A stretch of 58,733 bases of DNA from Parachlorella kessleri (lineage: Eukaryota > Chlorophyta > Trebouxiophyceae > Chlorellales > Chlorellaceae): NCBI GenBank assembly GCA_001598975.1, contig BBXU01001846.1, positions 1 through 58,733 on the forward strand, in the 5' to 3' direction. The number at the start of each line of letters is the position of its first letter. Positions within the stretch are counted from its first letter, which is position 1. The position numbers were made by a program, and so were the translations under genes. Below are positions 26,552-38,978 of this stretch, one piece after another. A model generated the notes under the pieces. The model had not been told where the DNA came from. It was given only the letters and a program-made list of their open reading frames with translations, and made no database searches.

Positions 26552-29055
26552 ATGCCCAAGAAGAGGCTTTTGCAACCGCAGTCCGTTTGGGAGCGTGTTG
26601 CGCTGGCCGCTGCCTTTGAAGAACACCATATAAAGCCCTCCCACATTGCTAAGCTTTACAGGTAAGCCCATGCATGCTTGCACGAGGTCCGTGACGTCTG
26701 GCATGTTGCACATGCCTTTGAACCCTCACAAGGAGGCTTTTGGGTGATTCAGTTGCTGACTGTTCTCTGTAGCCACGAGCATGTGCTGCATGGTGCATCA
26801 CAGCTCTGCAGCTCACCTTTCCTACAGGTACTTGCTGCGACATGGGGCGGAGGCTCGGTGGCAGGATGTGCCAAACCTTCCGCAAGCCGCAGTGGCCTTG
26901 TTAGAGCGGGACTTTGCACGAACAACCTCCCGGCTGGTGCATGCACAGCACTCAGCCAGCGGTGACACGATCAAGCTGCTGGTGCAGCTGCAAGACGGGC
27001 TGCAAGTGGAGTCGGTTGTTATGACCTATGACACAACAGGTAGCAGTTGGTGATTATCCGGCGGTGCATTGGTCCTGCTATCTTCTCCTGCAAGACCATG
27101 CTGTACTGCAGAGAATGGAGGGGAGGCAGCTGCACTGTTGGAAATATTTGGTGCCTGCTCACGACCTGTCGCTGAACGTGTGCATTGGCTGATGACTTGG
27201 TGCCCAAACGATTGCCACAAAACTGGGTCAAGGTGTGGGCATACTGCAGACAGTGGCAAGCAGACTGGGCAAGTCCGGGCCACGTTGTGTGTCTCGTCGG
27301 AAGTCGGCTGCCAGATGGGCTGGTGAGTATCCCACTGCTTATGGAGCGGGCTTCTGTCTTGGGCGTTGTTCACTGTTGTATTAATGTGTGGTGCGCTTGG
27401 TAGTGATAGTACATGGCATTGAGATGTACCTGCTAACTTTTGCGACGCTCACTTAAAGCTGCTTTAGGCTGTATGCCAAGGTGTGGCTGTTGCTATTGCT
27501 TGCAGCACCTTTTGTGCTACGGGCACCATGGGCCTCACAGCCGACCTAACCGCTGGCGAGATTGTAGAGCAACTTGTACATGCCATCTCAATAATGCCGG
27601 TCAGGAACGTGGTCTTCATGGTGAGTCACACATACACTGGTAACACTCTACCCCGTAAAGTTTAGCTAGGGGACTGGACTAGTGCGTAATGTTCTGCCAA
27701 GTAGTCGTGTGCCACTTTCTGTTTGTAGGCATTGCGCTCATTGATGTGCTGCAGCAAAGCAGTCGTTCTCCCGTTCGGCAAGCGCGTGTCACACCTCTTC
27801 ACCCCTTCTTCATGCAGGGGATGGGCGAGCCTCTCAATAACTACGTTGCAGTGCGGGAGGCAGTGTCTCTCATGACTGACAACAGCGTCTTTGCACTCCG
27901 CCGCTCTGCGGTGTCTGTGTCCACCGTCGGCGTCATCCCCCGGCTGGCGCAGCTGGCCACAGACCTGCCAGGTGTCAGCCTGGCGCTAAGCCTGCATGCG
28001 CCTACCCAGGAGCTGCGGCAGCGCATCGTGCCCAGCGCAAAAGCATACAAGTTGGACAGGCTGATGGCTGCAGTGGCTGCCTATCAGGCAACCACACAGC
28101 AGCGGGTGCGGCGCGAAGATGATTGATGCTGCGGGGGTGTCTGGCAGGGGCGCAAGGCACTATGCGAAGGGGGTTTCTAGGAAAAGCTGGGTGTCCTACG
28201 CGGGTGTGTGTAGGCAGGGATGTGGGCTGTTGTTGGCGCAGGAGCGCAACGTGTCGCGGCATGCCTGGTATTTTGGGGGTGACTGTGGACCTGCCTGGCT
28301 GCATTTGGGTGTAGCCCTGTGCAGCGCGGCAGCCGGGAGGCCACATCTCGCCATGCTTGCGCTGTGTTGGAGAAAGCCCAGCACTTGCTGCTTGTCCATC
28401 ATGCTGCTGAGGGCTAAGTCAGCGCCAGCACCGTGCGTCCCTCCTCGCAGGTATTCATTGAGTATGTGATGCTGGGGCCTGCTGTGAACTGCACTGAGGA
28501 GCACGCGCACCAGCTGGGGCAGCTGCTGCAAGGGCGGGATGTAGTTGTGAACCTCATACCCTGGAACCCCATCCTCAGCCCGGGCATGGAGTTTGAAGCG
28601 CCGGTGGGCGACAGCCTGGCGCGCTTCCACTCGATTCTAAGGGAGCAGTACGGCCTCCCGTGCACCGTGCGCCAGGAGAAGGGCCAGGTGGGTGGAGAGT
28701 GTGGGGGCTGCGTTGTGCACCCTCCTTGGGCTGCCTTGGTTTCCCTAGGCCGGTGCTGACTTGGTGACTGGGCCAGATGGCATTAGGCAGCCTGTCGGAG
28801 CTTGGGTAGCCCTCGAAATGAGCGGTCTGAAAAGCTTCCCTGTTATTGAGAGGCCAAGCTAGTGCGGAACAAGGCAGGGACTGCCCTTGCTAATGCAGCA
28901 GGACTTACGTTCCAGGTTTGCGCAATGTTGTGCAGGATATATCTGGCGCCTGTGGGCAGCTGGTACTGGAGCGAGGGGGCGGCTGCAAACAGGGCAGCCT
29001 AGCGGATGTAGAGGACCTGGGGGCTGCGGCAGCAAGGGCAGCAGCCGCCCGGTAA
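26552..29055 (+). CDS. RlmN-type radical-SAM adenine-C2 RNA methyltransferase
   Basis: Family members methylate C2 of adenine in 23S rRNA and some tRNAs. Exons: 26552-26661, 26828-27039, 27112-27322, 27506-27620, 27818-28105, 28451-28687, 28936-29055; 430 aa, all in phase. The radical-SAM CX3CX2C cluster is assembled across an intron (VGCQMGC then TFCATGTMGL). It is followed by GMGEPLNNYVAVREAVSLM, the VSLALSLHAP block, NLIPWNP and the DISGACGQL block whose Cys is the resolving/methyl-carrying residue of the family. The last exon is placed at 28936 because that gives VRQEKGQDISGACGQL in frame. A roughly 55-residue insert sits between MTYDTT and RATLCVSSEVG. The target organelle is unclear: the N-terminus (MPKKRLLQPQSV) is not a typical plastid transit peptide. 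Confidence 0.93.
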
Positions 29056-29759
29056 CAGACGAGGCTGGCACTCCTGCACTCCGGAGTTCTCTGAACGGCC
29101 TGTGTGGTAGCTGCGGAGCGGTTGCAAGCTGAGCATGTCATTTAGTGCCATCTGCTCTGCCACTTGTACGATTCTGTTGACTGCCTAATCTCATGCCCTG
29201 ACTGGCAGCCTGACAGAATGGACGTCTTCAACTCCCGCACAGAGCCTGCCTGTGTTGAAACTTTCGATTGTGTCCCCACTTGAGCACGTGCAAGGTTCCT
29301 TGTTGGCCTGCTTCCTGCCTTCGGCACTTCTGCTCTGCTTGCAGTGAAGCTTGTGCACTTTTGCTCCGTGTCTCGCTTATCAACTTCCTTGGGTCTGCAG
29401 GGTTGAGACTGTTTCTGTTGTGTTGCCTCGTTGCTCTCACTTTGGCATGTCTGCCAGGTTCTCGTATCTTTTTCCCTGTAAGCAGCCCAGGCTTTTGGAT
29501 TTGAGCAAATGGACTGCCCCATTATCTAGCCATGTTTACTACTTCTGCTCACGCCTACTTCTGTCTTGGTGAAGGAACGTCCAAGGCATCCAGTGGACGT
29601 TGTCCTGGCGTTAAGGCTAAGCTGTAGGGAAGGGGAGGGCCATGACTCCTGACTCATTGTGCATCAACTCTACGTAACTTATGACGATGACTGGGGAGAG
29701 GTTTAAGGCTGTTCGGATTGCTATCAATAAGTGACTTTATTCTACTGGTTAGCTGAGGC
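29056..29759. other. RlmN-NAGS spacer
   Basis: About 700 bp between the RlmN stop and the proposed NAGS start, holding the RlmN 3' UTR and the NAGS promoter. Nothing else was recognised. Confidence 0.5.
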
Positions 29760-32700
29760 ATGTTGTTCTCTGGAAGCATAAGTGGGGGCCTGGGCCGACC
29801 CATGGTCTGGGCCCATCCCAGCACTGTTCTGCGCTCTCCCAATGCCCTTTACCACAGGAGCGAATCAAAGAGCAGGCTTAACAACGTTTCAGACCTGATC
29901 AGGGGCCAGCCAAGGTGGGTGGGCAGAAGCTAGGGCAACGTCCCTCTCTGGCCCAACCGTGCTAGGCTGCCTTTGCAGAGGTTCACCTTCTCCCAGCAAT
30001 TTGAGGTGCTAGTTGGCTCTTGCATTCTCTCTCCAGGTTGTCTTCTGGTGCTGCAGAGTCTTAGCTTCCCGGCAAGAGGAGGTGCAAAGCAGCGACTATA
30101 GCAATGTTAGCCTGGCTTTCCATGACGACAAGGCCAAGTTTGTGCGGTTTATGCACCTTGCTTCCCCGTATGTCATGGGCCATCGCGGCAAGACCTTTGT
30201 CATAGTGATTCCTGGCGAGGTGAGTACAGTGCGGTTCAGTCCTGTAGTGCTTTTGGCCTGGTGGCGGGCTATTGCCAGACTCCTACTACCTCGGTAGCAT
30301 CAGTTGCAGGTTGTTGGCGGGCCATAGACCGACTCTCTCTCCTGACCCTCCACCCAGCTGCACTAATAGAGCTGGCCAGCAGCGCCTAGGCCTTGAAGAA
30401 TCTGGATATACCTCGCAGGTGGTCAGACGCAAGGACCGCATGGCGCTGCTGCTAGATGACATTGCCCTGCTGCATGGCCTGGGTGTGCGGATGGTCCTGG
30501 TCTGTGGCGCTAAGCCCCAGATTGATAACTACCTGCGGGAACATGGGCAGGAGCCACGCCATGTGGGCGCATATCGTGTCACAGACGCGCTGGGGCTTCA
30601 GGGGGCACTCAAGGCGGCGGGAACAATCTCGACCGAAGTTTCAGCCCACCTGTCAAAGGTAAGGGTCAGGATGGAAAGTGCAGAGCCCATATGTTGGCCC
30701 AAAGCAAATGGCACGGGCACGTCAATTGCTCCCAAGCCCCTCGGTGGACTCCTCTTGGCTGGCTGGCTGGCTGGCTGACATACTTACCCAGCTGTGCAGT
30801 GAAGATTCGTGTTGGGGAATCTATAACGCACCATCAGGAAAGCAGCCCTTGTGGAGTGGAACACGGCAAGGTGCTAAACTGCACAAGTGGTATGGATGGG
30901 GTCGGAAGCACTCAGGTGCAGCCCAGGACCCCTTTTTGCAAAGGTGGCTTAAGATCGTGAAGCGCACGCGCGTCTGCAAAGCAGAAGTGCCTGAAAGTAG
31001 GGATCGTGGTCTGTCACTGCTGCAGGCGCCTGCAATCCCTGTTGTGCGACGACACGCTCGTGGGGACGGCCAGATGCATTTCGCTCCTACGGTCCAGATT
31101 GTCAATGGCAACTATGTGACAGCCAAGCGCAGGGGCATCGTCAATGGCGTCGACTTTGGTACGTAGCTGGGCGCTGCTGGAAGTACGACCTGTTGCTGGG
31201 ACAGCACCACCGCGGCTCTTGCTGAGACAGTCAGGTGTCGCCCTCTAGTTGACCACCTGAATGTCCAGCAGCCGCCAGCAGATTTGGCTCTGCCTGCAGC
31301 CATGCTATGTTGTCATGACAAACGTTTGTCATGGGCCAGAAGTTCTATGGCCGTGCCGCTGCAGGTTTGATGGGCCAGGTCCGGTATGTGCAGCGAGGAG
31401 CTATGACGCAGCAGCTGCAGGCCGGCAATGTGGTCATCCTGACCAACATAGGCGTCTCGGCTGCGGGCGAGTTGCTCAACTGCAATGTATATGATGTGAG
31501 TCGTTTCCCTGTCGTAACACTTGCGCGCTGGCCAGCATGTACTGCCCTGGTCAGGCCTGCCGCGAGGGTCTTCGCTGCGACTGGCAGCAGCAGCAGCTCC
31601 TATATGTGCATCGACAGATAGTTCGTGTTGGTGGTGATGATGCCCTTGGACAGAGCAGCTTATGCTAGCAGCTAGCCTGTTCTGTACTGACTGCAGGTTG
31701 CCACGCATGCTGCTGTGGAGCTCAAGGCAGATAAGCTGCTGTGCCTGACCAGCGAGGACGTGCGAGAGCTTATGCTGCCCCACTATCTGCCCTTGGATGA
31801 CGCGGAGCAGCTCATCATGTCATCCATGTGCGAGCTTGGGGACACGAACTGCCTGCTGGCCTCGCTGGATGCCCTGGACCATGCACCCAACAGCTTCCTG
31901 CAGCTGCAAAGCAATGGCAGCAGCAATGCGGGGCTGGGGGCAGACGGCCATGACAGCAGCAGAAACGGCGGCAGCAATGGTGCGTTCAATGGCAGCTACT
32001 CCACAGCATCCCTTGAGCTCAACCTTGATCTGGACAGCTGGCAGCAGATTGGTTACCCCAATGCTGTTCTAGCAGCAGTGGTAGCCTGTAAGAACGGTGT
32101 CAAGCGCGCCCACCTCATCGATGTGGACACAGATGTGAGTCTGGGGGCATGAACGCGTTCTTTGATCTTAGAAGCTTGCGACGCATGCAAAAGTAGTGAT
32201 GAGTGACATTGATGTACTCAGGTGTGCTGGGTTCTGCGGTCTACCATCCCTGTCTGGCTTGGGAGGAGTGACCCTGTACAACCATGCCTTCTCACAGGTG
32301 TACCTTCTTGGGTCTGCTCGCATTGCAGCCCTGCACACTATCTCACACACACCAGCCTCCTTTCTGCAAGCCGCCACTGCCCAGCCTAATTCGCTGGTCT
32401 GCTGCGCGCAGGGCGCCCTGCTGTTGGAGATGTACACCCGAGACGGCATCACGGGCGTGTGCATGATTGCAGCAGACTTGTACGAAGGGATTCGCCCAGC
32501 ACAGCAGGCAGATCATGCTGACGTGGCGGCATTGCTGGGCATCCTCCGCGACAGCGGCTACGAGCTGCCCTTCCCGCTAGAAGACCTGGGCCACCGGTTG
32601 GACTGCTGCATAACAGTGCTGGAGAGGGAGGGCAAGGTAGGGTTGAGAGCCTGCGTGGCAGCATGCACTGCGTAGTTTCAGCACTGCTCTAGATATCGGT

Positions 32701-33569
32701 GGGATGAAGAGCTGACCGTCTCACTGGGGCCACAGATACTAGTGCCGACGTTGGAGTTGACCTCAGCTACCCTGCGTATGGTTTAGCATGGCCTTGGGTT
32801 TTTGGCCTGGTGACTGCCTGGATGCAGCAGCTCCTGGCTAGGTACCCATGCAGCTCCTTTTTGCTGAACTGGCAAGTATATCAAGAATGGCAAGAAAGCA
32901 TGGACGCAACCATATTACTGTGTTCTGCTGAAATCAACCACATGAGCATGGCATGCCCGGCTGACCAACTCCTGGCTGCCTGTTGTAGGTGCTGGGCTGC
33001 GCTTGCTACGCCGATGCGGGCACAGCTGCTGACGGTATCCGTGTTGGGGAGATTACGGCTATCATCATCCACCCAAGTTTCCGCCGGGCAGGCTTGGGGG
33101 ACTCGCTGTTGGACTATGTGGAGCAGGAGCTGCGACAGAAGGGCTTCAGACGCATTGCACTCGTGGTGGATGCCGGCAGGTGAGCCAGCTAAGCTGGGTA
33201 GTTTGTTGGATGCTGTAGGTGGGGGTTGAAGTGCTTGGCCCTGATGGGCACCACCATGAACTGTACCCTCTGTTGGGATGCAGAACATCCAACCCTGCTT
33301 TGAGACGGGTGCAGCGCTAAGCTATGCCCATGAGGTGCAGGGCTGACGCCATAGGCAGCATAGAGTATTACGATGTGTTGCCCTGCAGCGTGGAGTTCTT
33401 CACCCAGCGAGACTTTGAGCTGGTGGGGGATGCAGCGGAGTCGGAGCTCCTGCCGCTGGATCGCCGGCGTCAGCTGCCCAGCAACACCTTGTCGCAGTTG
33501 TATGTCAAGCCCATTGTAGAACTGGATGCGTCTGTCAACGCCCCGGCTGGCAAGCGCATTGGCTTTTAG
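29760..33569 (+). CDS. NAGS: N-acetylglutamate synthase, amino-acid-kinase plus GNAT domains
   Basis: Catalyses acetyl-CoA + glutamate to N-acetylglutamate, the first step of arginine synthesis, in the plastid in plants. Exons: 29760-29914, 30057-30219, 30419-30658, 31026-31158, 31365-31495, 31697-32134, 32412-32636, 32989-33179, 33389-33569; 618 aa, all in phase. The start was chosen because exon 1 (MLFSGSISGGLGRPMVWAHP) looks like a transit peptide and splices in frame to VLASRQEE at 30057; the closer acceptor at 30037 gives a stop. The kinase-like domain runs from FVRFMHLASPYVMGHRGKTF through VLVCGAKPQIDNYL, AKRRGIVNGVDFG and TNIGVSAAGELLNCNVYD. A Ser/Asn/Gly linker follows, then the GNAT dom with GEITAIIIHPSFRRAGLGDS (the acetyl-CoA loop RRAGLG). 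This is the ArgA/plant layout. Confidence 0.95.
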
Positions 33570-34397
33570 GGTCCGCTTTTGGGGCTTCTATATGCCTCCT
33601 GTAGCTGCATACTGGGAATTGCTTGCGATTTATTCTTTCCGCTCAGTGCTGTATAGTTGTTTGTGCACGTGTTTCGTAGTCATACTGCTGCTAGTGCAAT
33701 TCTACAATGACATTTGTACAGTAGAGTCCCGTCTGCTGGCGGTCGCATGCTGTTGGCGTTATCAATGCAATCATATGATTTGCCGCTGGTACGCCTTGCA
33801 GTACGCTGGTGTACAGCCTCTGCGAATATATGACTGGAACGACTACCGTATTCTAAATGTGCAGACTGGCAGCTTGTGATGCATGACTGTCATCTGCTTG
33901 GGTTTAAAGGGTACCGGACAAGGGTCATGGGGCGTGCTACCCATGCATTCCTGCTGTCAGAAAAGTTGGCTAACCAACCTTGGATGGGTGACTGGTGGGA
34001 CAGCTGACCGGCCCGTGAGCTACGCAATCTCTTGAAAGCCCCACTACAAATGGCACAAGCCAGATACCCAGGTCTGGATCAGAACTCAGGCAAGACTCAG
34101 GAGCAGTACTGCATCCAGCTCTGTTAGTAAAGCTCGCCTCTCGCCTCTGTTCTGCTCCTGCCTGCCAACCTTACTAATAAACAGCCTCATTAGTCCTCAG
34201 TAGTAATTGTGACAAATCGGGCGGAAAATACCGCCTGGCAAAGGTAGGCAAGAAGTGGTAATCCAATACTGGTCAATGAAGCCTCCTGCCACCGGTGTAC
34301 CGTTCTCCCTGCATTCAACTTTCTAGGCGTTGCGTCCTGCATGGAAGCAAGCGTGGGCGGTGATTGTCGGCTGATGAATATCTGCAAGTGAGGTCTG
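33570..34397. other. NAGS-MCM9 spacer
   Basis: NAGS 3' UTR and MCM9 promoter with one R1 repeat copy near 34073-34180. No gene seen. Confidence 0.5.
34073..34180 (-). repeat. R1 dispersed repeat, inverted copy
   Basis: Read on the minus strand this has the R1 order, including GCTGGATGCAG and CTGAGTCTTGCCTGAGTTCT. It shares AGAACTCAGGCAAGACTCAG with the copy at 11193-11312. The middle and head are more diverged. Confidence 0.7.
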
Positions 34398-37300
34398 ATG
34401 GCTGGGGAAGGAGGCGCCGACGTCTTTGTGCCGTTCCTGCTCAAGCACTGCTCCCAGGTTGCGTACATATGGGTGCAGTGCACAAGGCCTGCACATCACT
34501 CAATGGCTAGGTCGGTTGTTGGCACCTGCTTGCGCGTACACAGCAGCATGAGAGTGGCTGCAGGAATTGGTAGAAGTACTGCGGGCCAGGGAGCCAGACC
34601 GGCACTATGGCGTTGCAGTCAGCTTGGTGGCCCTGGCCGACTTTAGCCCTGGTATGGTGGATGTACTCAAGGGCAGCCCCCGTACTGTCGTTGTGCTGCT
34701 CGAGGAGGCCTTGCAAGCCGCTCAGCAACAGCTCGCAGCACAGCAATCGGACCGGGCGCAGCTTAGCTTGAAGCTGAACGTGCATGCCAGGCTAATAGGC
34801 ACAGCACTGCTACATGATGGCTGCGCCAGCGAGCTGTGTCCGCGCATTGCTGACATTGCTGCCGCACACATAGACCACTTGATCACCTTCAGCGGCACTG
34901 TTGTCAAGACGGGCCTTGTAAAGGCGCTGGAGGCACGGCGCATGTACGAGTGTACCAAGTGCAAGCACAGGTGGAGCCTTCCCCGCCAATCTTACAACTC
35001 TGCTATGTGTTTTTCCAAAAGTTAACCTATGTATGAGACACCCATGCTGTCCTTGCTAGGTCTACCTTCGCAGTGGCTTGCTCAGCTCCACTCCTTGCTT
35101 TTGCAGGTTCGTGTTGACTGCTGATTCGGAGATGGGCGGCACGGTACAGCTGCCCAAGGCCTGCCCTTCACAGCGGGAGAAGCCCTGCATGTCTGGAAGC
35201 TTCAGGTGCTGGCCCTTTCAAACTGCTGCATCTTATCAGTCATGCGGTTAAATCTGCATATTTGCTATCCTTATTAGATTTGACGAGCGCTTCTGACCTC
35301 AGGCCGTCAACTGATCTAATAGGTTCATGACTTTCATGCAGGCATTGCGAGGAGGCACAGCTCTTCACGAACTTTCAGGAGTTGAGGGTGCAAGAAAGTG
35401 CGCAGTGTGTTTCCCTGGGTGCCATGCCCCACAGCATCACCGTCATCCTGCAGGATGAGATGGCAGGCAGCTACCAGGTTGGAGGTGGGTTGCCCAGCAG
35501 CCAAGTCTGTCCTACTTAATAACATATGCCTGCCTGGCCATGGTGCCAGCGCGATATGCAAGCAACTCGTACCCATTGCATAACAGTACACAGCCAAGTC
35601 TGCATGTTGCAGATGATGTGGAGGTTACCGGGGTGGTGATGCGCCAGTTTGGGCGCATGTCGCCTGGCGAGCGATGTCATGTAGGCCTGGCGGTGGAGGC
35701 CTGTAGCATATTTAAGGCCGAGCAGCGGCAGTCGTCAGCAGAGGTTAACCCTGACATGGTGTCCATGTTCCGGCATTTCTGGGATGCGCATACTGGTTGT
35801 CCCATGCTCGGGCGCAGGTGCGCAATGGTAGCTGTGTGATGGCTTGCTGCTGCCGGATTGTGCAATTCGTTGCGGCATGGGAACGCAGCGCATTGTGGAC
35901 TGTGCAGTACTTGGTGAGACACATTAGCAGCGGAGGCAAATGATACCTCAATGGCGAAATTGCATTCTCGCGCCTGCCCAATGCAGTAAGCTGGTGGCCA
36001 GCATGGCGCCTCAGTTGTATGGCCTTTTCCATGTCAAGCTGGCTACGCTGCTGATGCTCATTGGCGGCGTGCCGCGTGAGGATCAGGATGGTGCCCGCAT
36101 TCGTGGCGAGGTGCATATGCTGCTGGTTGGAGACCCTGGCACAGGTGGCTCCCCAGGCAGACGTGATGGATAGATGGCTTGAACATTGAGTCCTGCTAGA
36201 AATGCGACGACACCTCTTGGGTTCAATAAGGATTGCCTTGCAGGCTCGGCAGCCCAAGGAAGCAGTGCCTAGCCTCCTGCATTTGCGGGCCAATATGCAT
36301 GTGACGCTGGTAGTGTTCATGAGGCTGGGGAAAGTTCCTTGCAAGCTTGTCTGTTTTCTTGCCTCTGACGCAGGCAAGTCGGCCTTTATGAAGTTTGCAG
36401 CAAAGCTCAGCCCACGCGCTGTCATGACCACAGGGCGTACCTCATCAGCAGCGGGCCTTACGGCTGCAGCAGTGCAAGAGGGGGCGCAGTGGACGCTGGA
36501 GGCCGGAGCTCTGGTCCTTGCTGATGGCGGACTTTGCTGCATTGACGAGTTTGATGGCATCCGTGAGAGTGACAGGTTGGGGCACTGCCACCAGTAAGCT
36601 TCTAGCTTGCTTAGCCTGGATTAGACATCGGTGCGGCTGCGAGCATCCTGCATGTGCTGTGAGTATATGCCTGCCAGTGCAAGCCCTTATGCTCAAGACA
36701 AATTGCAAATCTGCAGGGCAAGCATTCATGAAGCTATGGAGCAGCAGACAGTCAGCGTGGCTAAGGCATCCATGGTCGTGACGCTGCAGGTTAGCGTTGT
36801 ATCTGCCTTTGATCCGAGGGGAAGGGATAGACAACCCGTTGGTCCGGTATCTCTGTCAGCCCAGCACCTCCAACTCAAGACAAGCTTCCCAATTCATGTA
36901 GAAGCGCTCAGCACCTACATTTTTGTTGCAGACCCGTACGGCTGTATTTGGCACTTGCAACCCACGAGGCAATAAACGATATAACCCCCGCCAACCATTA
37001 GCTGCACAGCTGAACATATCTGGTCCGCTAATGAGGTGAGCCAAGAGGTCTTCAGAGCTGCCTTCCTTGAGATACCCTGGCAGTTCCCAACTCAGAGAAG
37101 TAGGCTGAGCCTCAGCTGTCATGCAGTCGGTTCGACATTGTATTGCTCCTCTTGGATGACTTGAACCCGGAGTGGGATGACCTCATCAGTGATCACATCT
37201 TGGAGAGCCACCAGCAGCAAGGCCGGCAGGTGGCTACACAGCAGCATGGCCTCCGTGCAGCACTGGATGACCAGCCACAGGTAATCAACTTGTTTGGCTG

Positions 37301-38082
37301 CCTGGGTCTCGCTACTGCCTAGTTACACTGTTCCGAATGTTATTAATAGCTCGACGTGTGCCAGCTCATGAGTAAGCGACGCGATATTCATGGTGGGCAT
37401 GGCTTCTTTGATTTTGGCACACTCGAGTCAGGTAAGACTCTTGCTCTGGGCATTGCTGGCTTGCATTTATCAAGCAGGCGCTTTTATACACCCTGCAGGG
37501 CTGGACCATTGAAGTGCTGCGGCAGTATATTCAGTGGGTGCGGCAGCATTTCTCGCCAGTCATGACCCAGGAGGCCGAGGAGCTGCTCACTGGCTACTAT
37601 CAGCTGCGGCGACAGCAGGCAGGGCGTCAGGCAAACTCAAGGGCCACCGTCCGCATGTTGGAGAGCCTCGTGAGGGTGTCCCAGGCGCACGCCAGGCTCA
37701 TGGCACGCAACGAGGTAGGCGCCCTCCTGACCGGGCGTTAGAGCACCATCCAGCACGCCAAATGCACTTGCGACTTTGCCATGCCCTTCACAGCCAATTC
37801 CATGGTTGGGTGTACCATGCAGCTGCAATCAGTAGCTGCTAAAGCCCTTCCCAGGTCCTATATGCGCAGGTGCTCCTGCATGATGCCGCGGTGGCCATAG
37901 GGCTGCTTGACATCACCACAGATGTGGACAGCGGCTCAGCCCTGCCTGCAGGCTGTGCCGTGCCCACAGCCTTTGAGGATGACCCTGACACAACCTTCGC
38001 CTTTGCAGAGGAGAAGCTGGTGTCAGCTGTCAGGGCAGGTGGGATACTGGCACCAGGTCTTCTGACCTGGAGTGATGTGTAG
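34398..38082 (+). CDS. MCM9: MCM9, DNA helicase of the MCM8-MCM9 type
   Basis: MCM9 acts with MCM8 in homologous recombination and repair. Exons: 34398-34457, 34564-34970, 35107-35205, 35342-35484, 35613-35817, 35987-36144, 36374-36575, 36717-36789, 36932-37035, 37127-37280, 37499-37714, 37870-38082; 677 aa, all in phase. The zinc-binding region reads CTKCKHR, then [11 protein letters not shown], then HCEE. The Walker A site [16 protein letters not shown] is split by an intron after GTG. Walker B reads [13 protein letters not shown], and the arginine finger SRFD forms across the 37035/37127 junction. [14 protein letters not shown] and [13 protein letters not shown] complete the ATPase core. 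The segment after SRFD ([16 protein letters not shown]) matches MCM9 better than MCM8. A TGTAA lies 39 nt past the stop. The long C-terminal tail of animal MCM9 is absent. Confidence 0.93.
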
Positions 38083-38978
38083 CTGGGAGGGCAGGAATGT
38101 AAAGAGGACTTCCAATTACTTGTAACCTTTCGCCCACACTTACTTGTGGTCATTGCTGGTCCGCACGTTTTCCTGATCGTAGCTAGGCCGCCAGCTTGTT
38201 GCTAGGCAGCATGAAGAGAAGGCAGAAGCAGCTTTAGCAACGCATGGACAGCTGCAGGCTGAGAAACCCTCTTCATGTTTTTACTTTCCATTAGTTAACA
38301 GGTGTGCAAAGTCGCCTGTGAGTGGCAGGGTACTGTATGGTTGATTTAGGGTTGAAGTACAGACGAGCGTTCGGTAACGAAAATTGCAACAACCGAAAAT
38401 CGACGAAACAAACATTCAAACGCGATACCAAGTTCCCGCCCCAGGCTCACTGCGCGCAATCGACGCAAGGGAGTGTTCTCCCATGTGGCATCCGTGCTAC
38501 GTCCAAGACTGGCACTTCTGTGCGACTTTACCATAAGGACTTGATTGATCAGACGACTGTTTCACACCTGCCCATGGCTAGCCTTGGCGGCTATTAGACA
38601 ACCGCGTTTATATTTTCATAAGGAGGGCTGTGGAGATACGCACACTCAGGTACCCCCAATGCTGCACATACTGCATGACGCATGTGTCGCTGCCTTTGTC
38701 AGCAATTTAATCCTCGGCTCGCAGAGGCTTGCAGGCAGTGGGCTGCTGCAGCACCAGATTGAGTCAGTGTGAGCAGGTTATCACTCCCTGCTACTGGCAT
38801 CGGTTGTGGGAAGGTTGCAGGGCACTTTCTGGGGGTTCAGTACGGGCACTGGTTGAGGGGGTGTATTCACTTCTGCACCCAGACAGTAGGCCCATCAGAG
38901 TCGGTGAAGCATGTGAATCATATGGGGTTGCTGCCTTCTGACGGACCGTCTCTGCCTCCCTTACCCCGCACAGGCGTC
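38083..38978. other. MCM9-glycosyltransferase spacer
   Basis: About 900 bp with MCM9 3' UTR and the promoter/5' UTR of the next gene. A frame runs in from 38769 to the ATG at 38979, but the signal peptide begins at 38979. Nothing else was recognised. Confidence 0.5.
38121..38125 (+). terminator. TGTAA polyadenylation signal of MCM9
   Basis: TGTAA 39 nt past the MCM9 stop codon. Confidence 0.5.

Noticed and set aside
28917..28935. Acceptor at 28916 for the last RlmN exon
   Set aside because: It puts the DISGACGQL block out of frame; the acceptor ending at 28935 restores the family motif in phase.
30037..30056. Acceptor at 30036 for NAGS exon 2
   Set aside because: Joined to the transit-peptide exon it runs into a TAG; the acceptor ending at 30056 keeps the frame.
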